NCBI GenBank assembly: GCA_958448515.1
Contig: CAUDEF010000007.1
Coordinates: 1 to 64,000, forward strand
Direction: 5' to 3'
DNA from: an uncultured Phascolarctobacterium sp.
Lineage (GTDB): Bacteria; Bacillota; Negativicutes; Acidaminococcales; Acidaminococcaceae
DNA: 64,000 bases
In this document: positions 44,780-54,900 of the stretch, in pieces
Layout of the letters: each line of letters begins with the position of its first letter
How positions within the stretch are numbered: the first letter of the stretch is position 1
The notes under the pieces: model-generated
What the model saw: only the letters and a program-made list of their open reading frames with translations
The model's database searches: none
Told to the model about the DNA's origin: nothing
Translations under genes and position numbers: made by a program

Positions 44780-45730
44780 TTATAAAGCCTTTCCTATTGC
44801 AGTAAGTACCAGTTTTTTAGCTTCTTCCAAAGTAGCATTTATGGTACATCCTGCTGCCTTAACATGTCCGCCGCCGCCAAAAGAAAGAGCAATCTGTGCA
44901 ACGTCAGTTTTGCTGGAACGCATACTTACACGTATAACCTGTTCTTCTACAGCTTTAAACATTATTGCTACATCAACCCCCTCAATATATCTTGGATAAG
45001 AAACAAAACTATCTGTCTGAGCGTCCTTATCATACAACTCATTTGGTATTGCAATGTAGGCAACTTTCCCATCATACTCAAACGTCAGAGAAGGCAGCAC
45101 TTTGCTTAAAAGCTCTGCTGTTGCACGGCTGCGCATATCAAGATTATCAGATATTATGCTGGGAACAACACCATAGTCCAGTAAATGCGCCGCTCTCTGC
45201 ATAGTTTTTGATGTTGTATTTGAATATCTGAAAGACCCGCAATCTGTAGAAATCGCTGTATAAAGGCACAAAGCAGACTTCTCGTCATGCTGCCAGCCCA
45301 TTTCAGCATACAAATCACACATAATTTCGCCGGTAGCTGCCGCATTTGTATCCAGATAAAGATAATCAGCAAACTCTGTATTAGAAACATGATGATCTAT
45401 GTTAAGTAAGACAGGTGCCTTTACAATCTCTGCAGCAATACCAACTCTGTCAAAAGAGCTGGCATCAACTACTACAAAGATATCTGCATTTATTGTATCT
45501 TCCTTTTGAGGACGCAGACAACGCTCTATACCAGGAAGAAATCTGAATCCTTTACTAATGTCATCATCAACAAGAACAGTAACTTTTTTCTCGAGCTTAT
45601 CCAAAGCGTGCATCAGCCCAAGTGCACTGCCAAGAGTATCACCATCCGGACTGACATGACAGCACAAAACTATACTTTGTGCTTCCTCTAGCATACGTCC
45701 TGTTTCCTTAAGACTGATATGCTTACTCAT
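44780..45730 (-). CDS. nrnA: DHH-family oligoribonuclease / pAp phosphatase NrnA
   Basis: 316 residues from the ATG at 45730 (AAGGAG upstream; overlaps the rbfA stop by eight bases). DHH motifs: HVSPDGDTLGSALGL, FVVVDASSFDRVG, LLNIDHHVSNTEFADY; C-terminal DHHA1 GGGGHVKAAGC. It degrades nanoRNA, pGpG/pApA and pAp. The rbfA-nrnA-truB-ribF order is the standard one in Bacillota. Confidence 0.94.
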   Translation of the reverse strand: MSKHISLKETGRMLEEAQSIVLCCHVSPDGDTLGSALGLMHALDKLEKKVTVLVDDDISKGFRFLPGIERCLRPQKEDTINADIFVVVDASSFDRVGIAAEIVKAPVLLNIDHHVSNTEFADYLYLDTNAAATGEIMCDLYAEMGWQHDEKSALCLYTAISTDCGSFRYSNTTSKTMQRAAHLLDYGVVPSIISDNLDMRSRATAELLSKVLPSLTFEYDGKVAYIAIPNELYDKDAQTDSFVSYPRYIEGVDVAIMFKAVEEQVIRVSMRSSKTDVAQIALSFGGGGHVKAAGCTINATLEEAKKLVLTAIGKAL

Positions 45731-46085
45731 TTTTAGCTCCTTCTTCTTGTTTAATTTTATCAAGGATGCTCTGAATATGAGCGCTGTATTCCATAGATGT
45801 ATCTTTTACTAAAATCAAAGAAGGTGCAAAACGCAAACGAATACGTTTTGCAATTTCGCTGCGCATGAATCCCAGGGCTTTATTTAAACCTTTCCATGTT
45901 TCTTCATGCTTATCTTCCGGACCATATAAACTTACATAGATTTTGGCAATACTCATATCATCAGTAAGTTCCACACCTGTAATTGTAACAAACTGAATTC
46001 TCGGGTCTTTTACATCGTGGAGAAGCATGTTGCTAATCTCATGCTTAATGGCTTCCTGTACTTTTTCTACTCTTAATCTAGCCAT
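45723..46085 (-). CDS. rbfA: Ribosome-binding factor A
   Basis: 120 residues, KH-like fold. Features: RVEKVQEAIKHEISNML, VKDPRIQFVTITGVELTDDMSIAKIYVS. It assists 16S 5' end maturation. AGGTG precedes the ATG, 18 bases after infB. Confidence 0.96.
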   Translation of the reverse strand: MARLRVEKVQEAIKHEISNMLLHDVKDPRIQFVTITGVELTDDMSIAKIYVSLYGPEDKHEETWKGLNKALGFMRSEIAKRIRLRFAPSLILVKDTSMEYSAHIQSILDKIKQEEGAKNE

Positions 46086-46103
46086 AATTCACCTGCTTCA
46101 GTA

Positions 46104-48542
46104 CTATTCCTCTTTAATTTCTTCCATGTTATAGATCTCAAAAATGTCTCCTTCTTTAAGATCACGGAATTTTTCAAGAGTAATACCACATTCATATCCT
46201 TGTGCAACTTCTTTTACATCATCTTTGAAACGACGTAAAGATTCTATTTCACCTTCGTGAACAACAATACCATCACGAACAACTCTTACTTTGGAGTTAT
46301 TGGTAACTTTGCCTTCAACTACGTAGCAGCCAGCAATTAATAGCTTAGAAATAGTAATTAACTGACGAACTTCTACGCGGCCTTGAATAACTTCTTTAAA
46401 TTTAGGCGCCAGCATACCTTTAATAGCAGCTTCAACGTCATTTAATGCATCATAAATTACGCGATAGGTGCGAACATCAACTTTTTCAGCTTCAGAAGCC
46501 TTACGTGCATTAGCATCCGGACGAACGTTAAAACCAATGATTAAAGCATTAGCTGCAGAAGCCAGCATTACGTCAGATTCAGTAATAGAACCTACGCCGG
46601 CATGAACAACAACAACTTTAACTTCATCATTTTTAATTTTCTGCAAGGATGCTTTCAAAGCTTCAATAGTACCCTGAACGTCCGCTTTTACAACGATATT
46701 CAGTTCTTTAAGCTCGCCTTCCTGAATGCGCTGGAACAAATCATCCAGAGAAACTTTAGAGTTCATCTGAATTTCTTCTTCACGTTTTTTAGCAACACGT
46801 TTTTCAGCTACGCTGCGTGCAGTCTTTTCATCTGTAGAATCAAGAATATCACCAGCCTGCGGGACATCGTTCAATCCCAATACTTCTACCGGTGTGGAAG
46901 GCAGCGCTTTTTTAACTTTTTCGCCGCGATCGTTAATCATAGCTCTTACTTTACCATAAGCAGTACCAGCAATAATGGTATCACCAACATGCAATGTACC
47001 TCTTTGAACAAGAACGGTAGCTACAGGGCCACGGCCTTTATCAAGCTGCGCTTCGATAATTGTGCCATGCGCCGGTAAGTTAGGATTAGCTTTTAACTCC
47101 TGCATTTCTGCAACAAGAAGAATCATTTCCAGAAGATCGGTAATACCCATTTTCTGATGAGCAGATACCGGAACCATAATAGTATCTCCGCCCCAGTCTT
47201 CAGGAATGAGTTCATGTTCTGCCAGCTGTTGTTTTACATGATCCGGATTAGCTCCCGGTCTATCCATTTTATTGATAGCAACAATAATAGGCACTTTTGC
47301 TGCTTTGGCGTGGTTAATAGCTTCAATTGTCTGAGGCATTACACCATCATCTGCAGCAACTACCAAAATTGCCACGTCAGTTACCTGTGCACCACGTGCA
47401 CGCATTGCTGTAAACGCTTCATGTCCCGGAGTATCAAGGAATACAATCTGTTTACCCTGGTAATTAACTTTATACGCACCAATATGCTGAGTAATACCGC
47501 CAGCTTCACGTGCAGTTACGTTAGTTTTGCGAATAGCATCCAGCAAAGAGGTTTTACCATGATCTACATGACCCATTACTGTAATTACAGGAGGTCTGGG
47601 AACACGTTTAGCAGGATCATCTTCTACTTCAGGAACTTCGGTAGGATCTTCTTCCGGAGCCTTCTGACCTATTTCAACGCCAAATTCTTCACCAATTAAC
47701 TGAGCAGTTTCAAAATCGATATCCTGATTTATGGTAACCATTACGCCAAGCATAAATAAAGCTTTGATAACTTCATTTACTTCACGTTTGATTAAAGTAG
47801 CAAACTCTTTTACATTGATGGTTTCACCAATTTCAACATAGGTCGGTTTTGGTGCTTCAACAACAGGCTGCTGAACCTTATGCTGCTGATTGAAATTATT
47901 ATGTTTTTTACGATTCATTTCATGGCCGGCACTGCGGTTTGGTCTGCTTTCTTTAGTAGCATAAGAGCCTTTGATAGCCGGTCTGTCTTTTTTATTATTG
48001 TTTCTGTTCTTGTTATCTTGCATATCGTTTGATTTATTTTTAGAAAATTTGTTATTTCCTGCAAAACGATCTCCGTTGCCGTTTTGCTGCTGTCCTTTAA
48101 AATTATTTATATTGCCGCGCTGCTGATTACGTCCGTTATTATCAGCATGGTTACGATTTTCAAAGCGATTATTGCTGTTATTTTTATTAGGCTTGCCTTG
48201 ACTATTGTTTCTGCTTTGCTGAGCATCATTTCTGCCTGCGGCATTAGAATTCTTATGATTTTCGTTATTACGAGCACCCTGTGAAGCAGGTTTATTAACC
48301 TGTTCAGGTTTTTTCTGCTGCGGTTTATTAACCACAACTTCTTTTTTCTCAACTTTCTCTGCTGCTTTTTTCACAGGAGCAGGAGCGCTTTTTTTATAAG
48401 CCTTTTCAATAATTTCCAAATCTTTCTCATCCACAGCACTAAGGTGAGACTTCTCAATATTATGAGATTTCAATAAATCTATAATTTCATTATTTGTTTT
48501 ACCATATTCTTTAGCTATTTCATATATTCTTTTCTTACCCAT
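46104..48542 (-). CDS. infB: Translation initiation factor IF-2
   Basis: 812 residues. The N-terminal IF2_N region (about 1-50) is followed by an unusually Asn/Gln/Lys/Arg-rich low-complexity linker (about 70-230). A second IF2_N-like element follows (about 250-300), then the GTPase (GHVDHGKTSLLDAIR, DTPGHEAF, NKMD) and domains II to IV. It delivers fMet-tRNA to the 30S subunit. GGAGG precedes the ATG. It is central in the nusA-infB operon. Confidence 0.97.
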   Translation of the reverse strand: MGKKRIYEIAKEYGKTNNEIIDLLKSHNIEKSHLSAVDEKDLEIIEKAYKKSAPAPVKKAAEKVEKKEVVVNKPQQKKPEQVNKPASQGARNNENHKNSNAAGRNDAQQSRNNSQGKPNKNNSNNRFENRNHADNNGRNQQRGNINNFKGQQQNGNGDRFAGNNKFSKNKSNDMQDNKNRNNNKKDRPAIKGSYATKESRPNRSAGHEMNRKKHNNFNQQHKVQQPVVEAPKPTYVEIGETINVKEFATLIKREVNEVIKALFMLGVMVTINQDIDFETAQLIGEEFGVEIGQKAPEEDPTEVPEVEDDPAKRVPRPPVITVMGHVDHGKTSLLDAIRKTNVTAREAGGITQHIGAYKVNYQGKQIVFLDTPGHEAFTAMRARGAQVTDVAILVVAADDGVMPQTIEAINHAKAAKVPIIVAINKMDRPGANPDHVKQQLAEHELIPEDWGGDTIMVPVSAHQKMGITDLLEMILLVAEMQELKANPNLPAHGTIIEAQLDKGRGPVATVLVQRGTLHVGDTIIAGTAYGKVRAMINDRGEKVKKALPSTPVEVLGLNDVPQAGDILDSTDEKTARSVAEKRVAKKREEEIQMNSKVSLDDLFQRIQEGELKELNIVVKADVQGTIEALKASLQKIKNDEVKVVVVHAGVGSITESDVMLASAANALIIGFNVRPDANARKASEAEKVDVRTYRVIYDALNDVEAAIKGMLAPKFKEVIQGRVEVRQLITISKLLIAGCYVVEGKVTNNSKVRVVRDGIVVHEGEIESLRRFKDDVKEVAQGYECGITLEKFRDLKEGDIFEIYNMEEIKEE

Positions 48543-48572
48543 TAATCCACCTCCAAGCCAGATTCACAGGGA

Positions 48573-48869
48573 TTATTTCTTTATCATATTTACAAAATTT
48601 TTATCGGTTATTACAACTGCCGTTCTTTTTGCCTTTCCAATGGCGAATCCTAACTCGTCACGAGTTAAAACCTCCATAACAGGAACATTGGCAAACTCTG
48701 CCAAATAATACATATCCTTTTTAGAGTTTGGAGCCGCATCAGCTGCCAGAAGCAGTAATTTTGCTTTGCCACTTTTAAGAGCAATCTTTACTGCTACATC
48801 TCCGGAAGCCACTTTTCCTGCTTTCTGAGCCAAACCAAGCGCAAAAGCAATATTATTGTTTTGTGCCAT
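48573..48869 (-). CDS. ylxQ: L7Ae/L30e/Gadd45-family RNA-binding protein (YlxQ)
   Basis: 98 residues from the ATG at 48869 (MAQNNNIAFALGLAQKAG), with GAGGA upstream; it overlaps the end of ylxR by 17 bases. KT-turn-binding features: SGDVAVKIALKSGKAKLLLLAADA and a GFAIGKAKRTAVVITD end. Standard neighbour of nusA and infB. Confidence 0.92.
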   Translation of the reverse strand: MAQNNNIAFALGLAQKAGKVASGDVAVKIALKSGKAKLLLLAADAAPNSKKDMYYLAEFANVPVMEVLTRDELGFAIGKAKRTAVVITDKNFVNMIKK

Positions 48870-49131
48870 TATCAAATTCCTCCAGCAGATTCTGATAAAC
48901 TTCTTCACTAATATTACTTTCCAAGGCTCTTTCAAGGCGTTTTTCTTTAACGGCCTTTTTAATACATTCTTTGTCAGGACACACGTAAGCTCCTCTTCCG
49001 TTCTTTTTGCCTGTTAAATCCAGGCTGATTAATCCTTCAGGAGAGCGAACTATGCGCAGCAAAGACTTTTTATCTTTCATCTCATTACAGCCAACACATT
49101 TGCGCTGAGGAATTTTTTTAGTTTTCATCAT
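48853..49131 (-). CDS. ylxR: YlxR-family nucleic-acid-binding protein (RnpM)
   Basis: 92 residues. Family signature RKCVGCNEMKDKKSLLRIVR, then GRGAYVCPDKECIKKA. In Bacillus this protein modulates RNase P. Start codon is either of two adjacent ATGs (49131 or 49128), overlapping the nusA end, so coupling is likely. Confidence 0.93.
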   Translation of the reverse strand: MMKTKKIPQRKCVGCNEMKDKKSLLRIVRSPEGLISLDLTGKKNGRGAYVCPDKECIKKAVKEKRLERALESNISEEVYQNLLEEFDNGTKQ

Positions 49132-50188
49132 ATTCTACATTCTCCGCAACTTCTTCAGCAGCCTGAGATTCACTCTTAATATCAATTTTCCAGCCGGTTA
49201 ATTTGGCAGCCAGTCTTGCATTTTGTCCTTCTTTACCAATGGCAAGAGACAACTGATAATCAGGAACAACAACACGGCAAACTTTTTCAGCTTCATTTAC
49301 TTCTGTGCTTAAAACTTTTGCCGGACTCAGAGCATTAGCAACATACTGAGCAGGATCTTCACTGTACTTAACTATATCAATTTTTTCGCCACGCAGCTCA
49401 TTAACAATAGTCTGTACACGCATGCCCTTATGACCAACACATGCACCAACCGGATCTACGTTATCATCCTGGGTATAAACAGAAATTTTAGAACGCATGC
49501 CAGGTTCACGAGCCACGGACTTAATTTCTACAACACCATCATGGATTTCCGGAACTTCAAGTTCAAACAATCTCTTAAGTAAGCCAGGATGAGTACGGGA
49601 AACCATAATCTGAGGTCCTTTACTGGTACGTTTAACTTCAACAATGTAAGTTTTCATGCGTTCATGATACTGATAAACTTCACCAGGAATTTGTTCACTT
49701 ACAGAAAGTACTGCTTCAACTTTTCCCAGATCAATATAAACATTTTTGTTCTCGATACGTTGAACAATGCCTGTTACAATATCATTTTCTCTGCTGGAGA
49801 AACGTTCATAAACCATGCCTCTCTCAGCTTCGCGAATTCTCTGAACAACCACCTGTTTAGCGTTTTGTGCCGCAATGCGGCCAAAATTTTTAGGTGTAAC
49901 TTCAGTTTCAATAATATCTCCGACTTCATAACCGGGGTTTATTTCCTTAGCCTCTGCCAGAGAAATTTCATTTGCTTCCAAAGTATCATCTTCAACAACT
50001 TCTCTTTGAGCATAAACATGAATTTCTCCACTTATTTTATTCATGTCAACTCTTACATTTTGGGTAGAACCAAAATTTTTCTTGTAAGCAGTTACCAAAG
50101 CCTCTTCGACAGCCTGGAACAGAAGTTCAGGTTCAATACCTTTCTCCTTTCCCAATTCTTGGATTGCTAAGATAAAATCTGCGTTCAA
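49118..50188 (-). CDS. nusA: Transcription termination/antitermination factor NusA
   Basis: 356 residues, the Bacillota length without the C-terminal acidic repeats. N-terminal RNA polymerase-binding domain, S1 domain (about 130-200), two KH domains (VDPVGACVGHKGMRVQTIVNEL; LSLAIGKEGQNARLAAKLTG). The start is TTG at 50188, eight bases after GGAGG; no ATG is in frame nearby. Second gene of the operon. Confidence 0.96.
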   Translation of the reverse strand: MNADFILAIQELGKEKGIEPELLFQAVEEALVTAYKKNFGSTQNVRVDMNKISGEIHVYAQREVVEDDTLEANEISLAEAKEINPGYEVGDIIETEVTPKNFGRIAAQNAKQVVVQRIREAERGMVYERFSSRENDIVTGIVQRIENKNVYIDLGKVEAVLSVSEQIPGEVYQYHERMKTYIVEVKRTSKGPQIMVSRTHPGLLKRLFELEVPEIHDGVVEIKSVAREPGMRSKISVYTQDDNVDPVGACVGHKGMRVQTIVNELRGEKIDIVKYSEDPAQYVANALSPAKVLSTEVNEAEKVCRVVVPDYQLSLAIGKEGQNARLAAKLTGWKIDIKSESQAAEEVAENVEYDEN

Positions 50189-50210
50189 TTAATACGCCTC
50201 CTAAATATAA

Positions 50211-50687
50211 TTAAAAATCAATATGCGGTCTAACATTAGAAATCAATTTGCGCTCAATTTTAACAGAATTTTTAAATTCTTTTCCCTTAATAATTTTTCG
50301 TACTTCCAAAAATTCATCATCATGAGCTACTAATACTCCCACAAGAAGTTTCATATTTTCCCAAGGAGCATAAAAGCTAATATCTACTTTAGTCCCATAT
50401 GCATTTATAAAATCCTGATCTTTTTTCAATGGTCTGTCTATACCTGGTGAAGATACTTCCAGGAAATACTTATCTTTTATAGGATCTTTTTCATCGAGAA
50501 CAGTTGTAAGCTTCTCACTTACCAACTGGCAATCATCTATCTCAATACCTTCCGGTTTATCAATATAGATGCGCAAATACCAGTCTTTTTCACGAACATA
50601 CTCAACATCAACCAAACTAATACCGGTGCCCTCCAAAATTGGTGTTACCAGATCAGTAATTAATGCTTCAATTTCTCTGGCATTCAT
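50211..50687 (-). CDS. rimP: Ribosome maturation factor RimP
   Basis: 158 residues from the ATG at 50687, preceded by GGAGG; the longer frame upstream is leader. Motifs: GISLVDVEYVREKDWYLRIYIDK, and LEVSSPGIDRPLKKDQDF. Needed for 30S assembly. First gene of the rimP-nusA-ylxR-ylxQ-infB-rbfA-nrnA-truB-ribF series. Confidence 0.96.
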   Translation of the reverse strand: MNAREIEALITDLVTPILEGTGISLVDVEYVREKDWYLRIYIDKPEGIEIDDCQLVSEKLTTVLDEKDPIKDKYFLEVSSPGIDRPLKKDQDFINAYGTKVDISFYAPWENMKLLVGVLVAHDDEFLEVRKIIKGKEFKNSVKIERKLISNVRPHIDF

Positions 50688-50784
50688 TTTTCTCACCTCC
50701 ACAGTATTAAATTTTTCTCTAATAAGAGGAAAGAGCGGGTATCTAACCCACTCTTCCAAGATAAATAAATATTTTTCTAGTAAC

Positions 50785-50813
50785 ATTATAACATTATCCT
50801 GCGTCTCTGGCAA
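50785..50813 (-). promoter_or_regulatory. Promoter of the rimP-infB operon
   Basis: TTGCCA (50813-50808), 17-base spacer, TATAAT (50790-50785) on the minus strand. The leader of about 90 bases contains a strong hairpin (50728-50757; AGAGTGGGT / ACCCGCTCT) with no T-run after it. Confidence 0.65.
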
Positions 50814-50845
50814 TACTTTACTACTATATACGCCATATAGCATAC

Positions 50846-51586
50846 CTATTTCAGAAAAACAAGATTAGATGCTGTAGAAATCTTTTCGGCAAACCTGTAT
50901 CCTGACACATCAAATTTTCTTATTTCGTATATATTATTTATATTGTTTTCAGCACACCATTTTACCATACTTCCCCGTGCCATTTTAGCCTCAGTTGCCT
51001 TTACCTTATAAGAATCTTCTGTTCCCGTAGCAAAAATGCAGGTCACAAAAGTTACATTCTCATCTATAAAAGGTTCTATGACTTTGCTGTATTCTTTTGA
51101 CGCAAGATTTAAAATAATACTGTCATCTTTTACAAGCTCTTTATAAATACTATCACCCCAGTATTGATAAAGATTATCACATTCATCAATTTTCAGTTTT
51201 GCCTGCATCTCCAGTCTGTATGGTACAACTCCGTCATCAGCACGCAAAAGCCCGTAAAAACCGGATATTATTCTTAATTTATCACACACATACTGCCACT
51301 GCTGATAATCAAACACCCTCGGTCCCATATTGATATACTGCAGACCGTCATAAGCAAAAACTGCTGGAGTAACAGCGCTGTCCAGACGCATATTCATTAT
51401 TCTGTCAAAGTTCTCTTTGGCCAGCTTATCATTACATTTCCACAACTGTTTTAATTCTTCGTAAGACTTACTTTGCAGAACATTTAAAATTTCTCTGCTT
51501 TTATTGATAAATACCGGAGTTTTGCACTCAGCAATATTTTCATCATCTATCTGCATTTGTTTTGCAGGTGAAATTATTATTTTCAT
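50846..51586 (-). CDS. yaaA: Peroxide stress protein YaaA (DUF328/UPF0246)
   Basis: 246 residues. Family starts with KIIISPAKQMQ and has a conserved PAVFAYDGLQYINMG region and ARGSMVKWCAENNI. In Escherichia coli YaaA binds DNA and lowers intracellular free iron during peroxide stress. It lies upstream of rimP on the same strand but the rimP promoter lies between them. Confidence 0.9.
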   Translation of the reverse strand: MKIIISPAKQMQIDDENIAECKTPVFINKSREILNVLQSKSYEELKQLWKCNDKLAKENFDRIMNMRLDSAVTPAVFAYDGLQYINMGPRVFDYQQWQYVCDKLRIISGFYGLLRADDGVVPYRLEMQAKLKIDECDNLYQYWGDSIYKELVKDDSIILNLASKEYSKVIEPFIDENVTFVTCIFATGTEDSYKVKATEAKMARGSMVKWCAENNINNIYEIRKFDVSGYRFAEKISTASNLVFLK

Positions 51587-51734
51587 GTTTATATCTCCTG
51601 TACAAGAAATAATTTACATATTATTAATATTAAGCAACTTTATTTAAACTATATTTTACATAGTCGCAAGGATTATCTGCCCATTATTTAGAATAATGTA
51701 ACTATAAAATTAATGTTTATGGAGGCACTTAAAT

Positions 51735-51929
51735 ATGAAAATGTTATTTTCTTCCAGCAACAAAAATATTTTATCACTTTCTGACGCATCATGTCATAAC
51801 TGCCATCAAAGAACTGTTGGCTGCCATTCCCGTTGTTATGAATACAAAAAATGGCTTTTTACCAAGAAAATATTCACTGTAATTCAGGAAAATAAACTCA
51901 AGCAATACATTAATTCAAATACTTATTAA
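51735..51929 (+). CDS. Small cysteine/histidine-rich protein, probably metal-binding
   Basis: 64 residues with GGAGG nine bases before the ATG. The core CHNCHQRTVGCHSRCYEYKK has four Cys and two or three His in C-x2-C-x6-C-H-x2-C spacing, then a basic tail. Similar tiny proteins occur in Bacillota and their prophages, and zinc binding is likely, but no function is known. It is alone on the plus strand, convergent with polC and sharing its terminator. Confidence 0.65.
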   Translation: MKMLFSSSNKNILSLSDASCHNCHQRTVGCHSRCYEYKKWLFTKKIFTVIQENKLKQYINSNTY

Positions 51930-51936
51930 TTAAAAC

Positions 51937-51967
51937 AAAAAGATGGTTAATATTTAACCATCTTTTT
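51937..51967. terminator. Bidirectional terminator between the Cys-rich gene and polC
   Basis: Stem AAAAAGATGGTTAA / TTAACCATCTTTTT with loop TAT. Confidence 0.85.
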
Positions 51968-51972
51968 ATTTT

Positions 51973-54900
51973 TTAAAAAAGGTCTATCTGGTTATTTTCC
52001 GGAAGTTCATCAAGAGCTCCCATTTCAGCTAATCTTTCGATAACTGTCTTACTTATTTGTGCGCGCTGACGTAAATCTTCCTGTGATATGAAAGGATTTG
52101 CCTTATCACGTACTGCTGCTATGCTTAATGCAGCACTTGTACCGACACCACTCAAAGCAGCTAAGGGCGGGCGCACTCCTTTTTCTGTTACAGTAAACTT
52201 TACCGGATCTGATTCATATAAATCAATTTTATCAAATTCGTATCCGCGTTCAATCATCTCATTTGCAAGTTCAAGATAAGTTGCTATGGTCTTCTCCTGT
52301 GTGCTTGCCTGTGTATTAAGATGATAAACATTTTTCAGAAAGTCTTTTATATATTGTTTTCCTTTGACAATATATGAAGTATCAAATTCAGGTGCACGTA
52401 CAGTGAAATAAGCAGCATAAAACTCGCGCGGATGATGTACTTTACAGTATGCAATACGATAAGCCATTAGTACGTAGGCAACAGCATGGGCCTTTGGAAA
52501 CAGATACTGCACTTTTTCACAGGATTTTATGTACCAGTCAGGCACAGAAGCGTTCTTCATAGCTTCCAGCATGGCAGGCTCCAAACCTTTTTTAGCAGCC
52601 TTACCTTTACGCACATGCTCCATAATCTTAAATGCCATACTTGGATCTACACCCTTGGCAATCAGGCTTGTCATAACATCATCACGTGTGGATATAGTTT
52701 CAGCTACCGGCTTTCCTTCTTTTATAAGGTCCTGCGCATTGTTAAGCCATACATCAGTACCATGAGAATAACCGGATACACGCACTACATCACTGAAGTT
52801 TTTAGGCTGTACATCATTAATCATATTACGAACAAAATTGGTACCACATTCAGGAATGCCAAATGTTCCTACATCACTGAAAATCTGTTCCGGAGTAACG
52901 CCCAAAGATGTAGTATTCTGGAAGATACGCATTGTTTCTTCATCACCAACAGGAATTTCTTTAGGTAAAATTCCTGTAAGTTCCTCCAGCATTTTGATTA
53001 CTGTAGGATCATCGTGCCCCAGTATATCAAGCTTAACCAGACGGTCATTAATGCTATGATAATCAAAATGAGTAGTAATGGTTTCAGAATCTTTTTCATC
53101 CGCCGGACGATTCATTGGCGATATATAGTGAATATCCATATTACGAGGTACAACCATTATGCCGCCAGGATGCTGCCCTGTAGTGCGCTTAATACCGGCA
53201 AAACCTTCTACAAGGCCTGCCATTTTAGCAGGATGAACGTGCATATTTTTTTCTTCATAAAACTTTCTTACATAACCCTGTGCTGTCTTAACAGCTATTG
53301 TAGAAATAGTACCGGCTCTGCACACATTATCTCTGCCAAATAATTCCTCCGTGTATTTGTGAGCTGTGGGCTGATAATCACCAGAAAAATTCAAATCAAT
53401 ATCAGGTACTTTATCTCCATGAAAGCCCATAAATACAGCAAACGGAATATCATGTCCGTCTCTCAGCATTCTGCTGCCGCAATGCGGACAATCTTTGGCC
53501 GGCAAGTCAAAGCCAGATGCCACTTCTTCATTAAGGAAAAACTCGTTATGCCTGCATTTTGGACAACGGTAATGCGGTTTTAACGGATTAACTTCTGTAA
53601 TATCAATCATCGTAGCAACAAAAGAAGATCCTACACTGCCACGAGAACCTACCAGATATCCATCATCAAGTGATTTTTTTACCAGTTTATGAGCAATGTA
53701 ATACAAAACCGCAAAACCATTGTTAATGATAGAATCCAGTTCCATTTTTAATCTGTCTGCAACCACCTGCGGCAGCTCATCACCATACCACTCATGTGCT
53801 CTTTGATATGACATTTCCTGAATAGCTTTTTCAGCACCAGGAATAAAAGGTGAGTATAGCTGATCTCTGTCCGGAACAGGTTTTATCTTTTCGATCATAT
53901 CAGCAATTTTGTTAGTATTTGTAACGCATACTTCATATGCTATATCATCACCAAGATAGGCAAATTCCTGCAGCATTTCTTCCGTTGTTCTGAAATACAG
54001 AGGCGGCTGCAAATCTGCATCTTTATAGTTCTGTCCTGCCTGTAAAATAGCTCTTAAAATTTCATCTTCCGGATTAAGAAAATGTACATCACATGTGGCA
54101 ACAGTAAGTTTGCCCATTTTTTTGCCTAATTCATAAATACGCCTGTTATAATTTTCCAAATCCTGAACACTGCAGCGATTTTCTCTCACCAGGAACATAT
54201 TATTACCAGTTGGCTGAATTTCCAGATAGTCATAAAATGAAGCAATTTTCTCTAATTCTTCTTCTGATGCACCGCTGAGAATTGCTCTGTAAAGCTCACC
54301 GGCCTCGCAGGCAGAGCCAAGCAAAAGACCTTCTCTGTGCTCTTCTATAATCTCGCGCGGCAGTAAAGGTCTGTTATGTAAGTGCCGCAAATGACTGATA
54401 GTAACAAGCTTATACAAATTGCGCAAGCCTATTTCATTTTTTGCAAGAATTATAATATGTGAGCTGGGCATCTTTTTAGTTCTGCTTTTTTTAATGGTAT
54501 TGGTAGGTTCCTGATCAAGGTCATCAGATTTTCTGGGCTGCTCTGCAATAAGATACCCTTCCATGCCAAAAATTAATTTCAAATCACTGCCTTCAGCAGC
54601 ATCATAACAAAAAGGGAAGGCCTGTACTACGCCATGATCAGTAATAGCTAATGCCTTATGTCCCCACTTTATGGCTTTTTTGACTAAATCCTCCATAGGA
54701 GTAAGTCCGTCCATCTTGCTCATTTTTGTATGACAGTGCAGCTCTACTCTTTTTATTTCTGCATTATCTGACCGTTCCTCAACATCAACTTTCATAATTC
54801 CCTGAGGAGTCATAACCATTTCATCAAACATAAATCTGTCAGGAGCAACATTTCCCATAATACGCAGACGCATTCCAGGTTTTAGTAAGTTTTTAAACTG

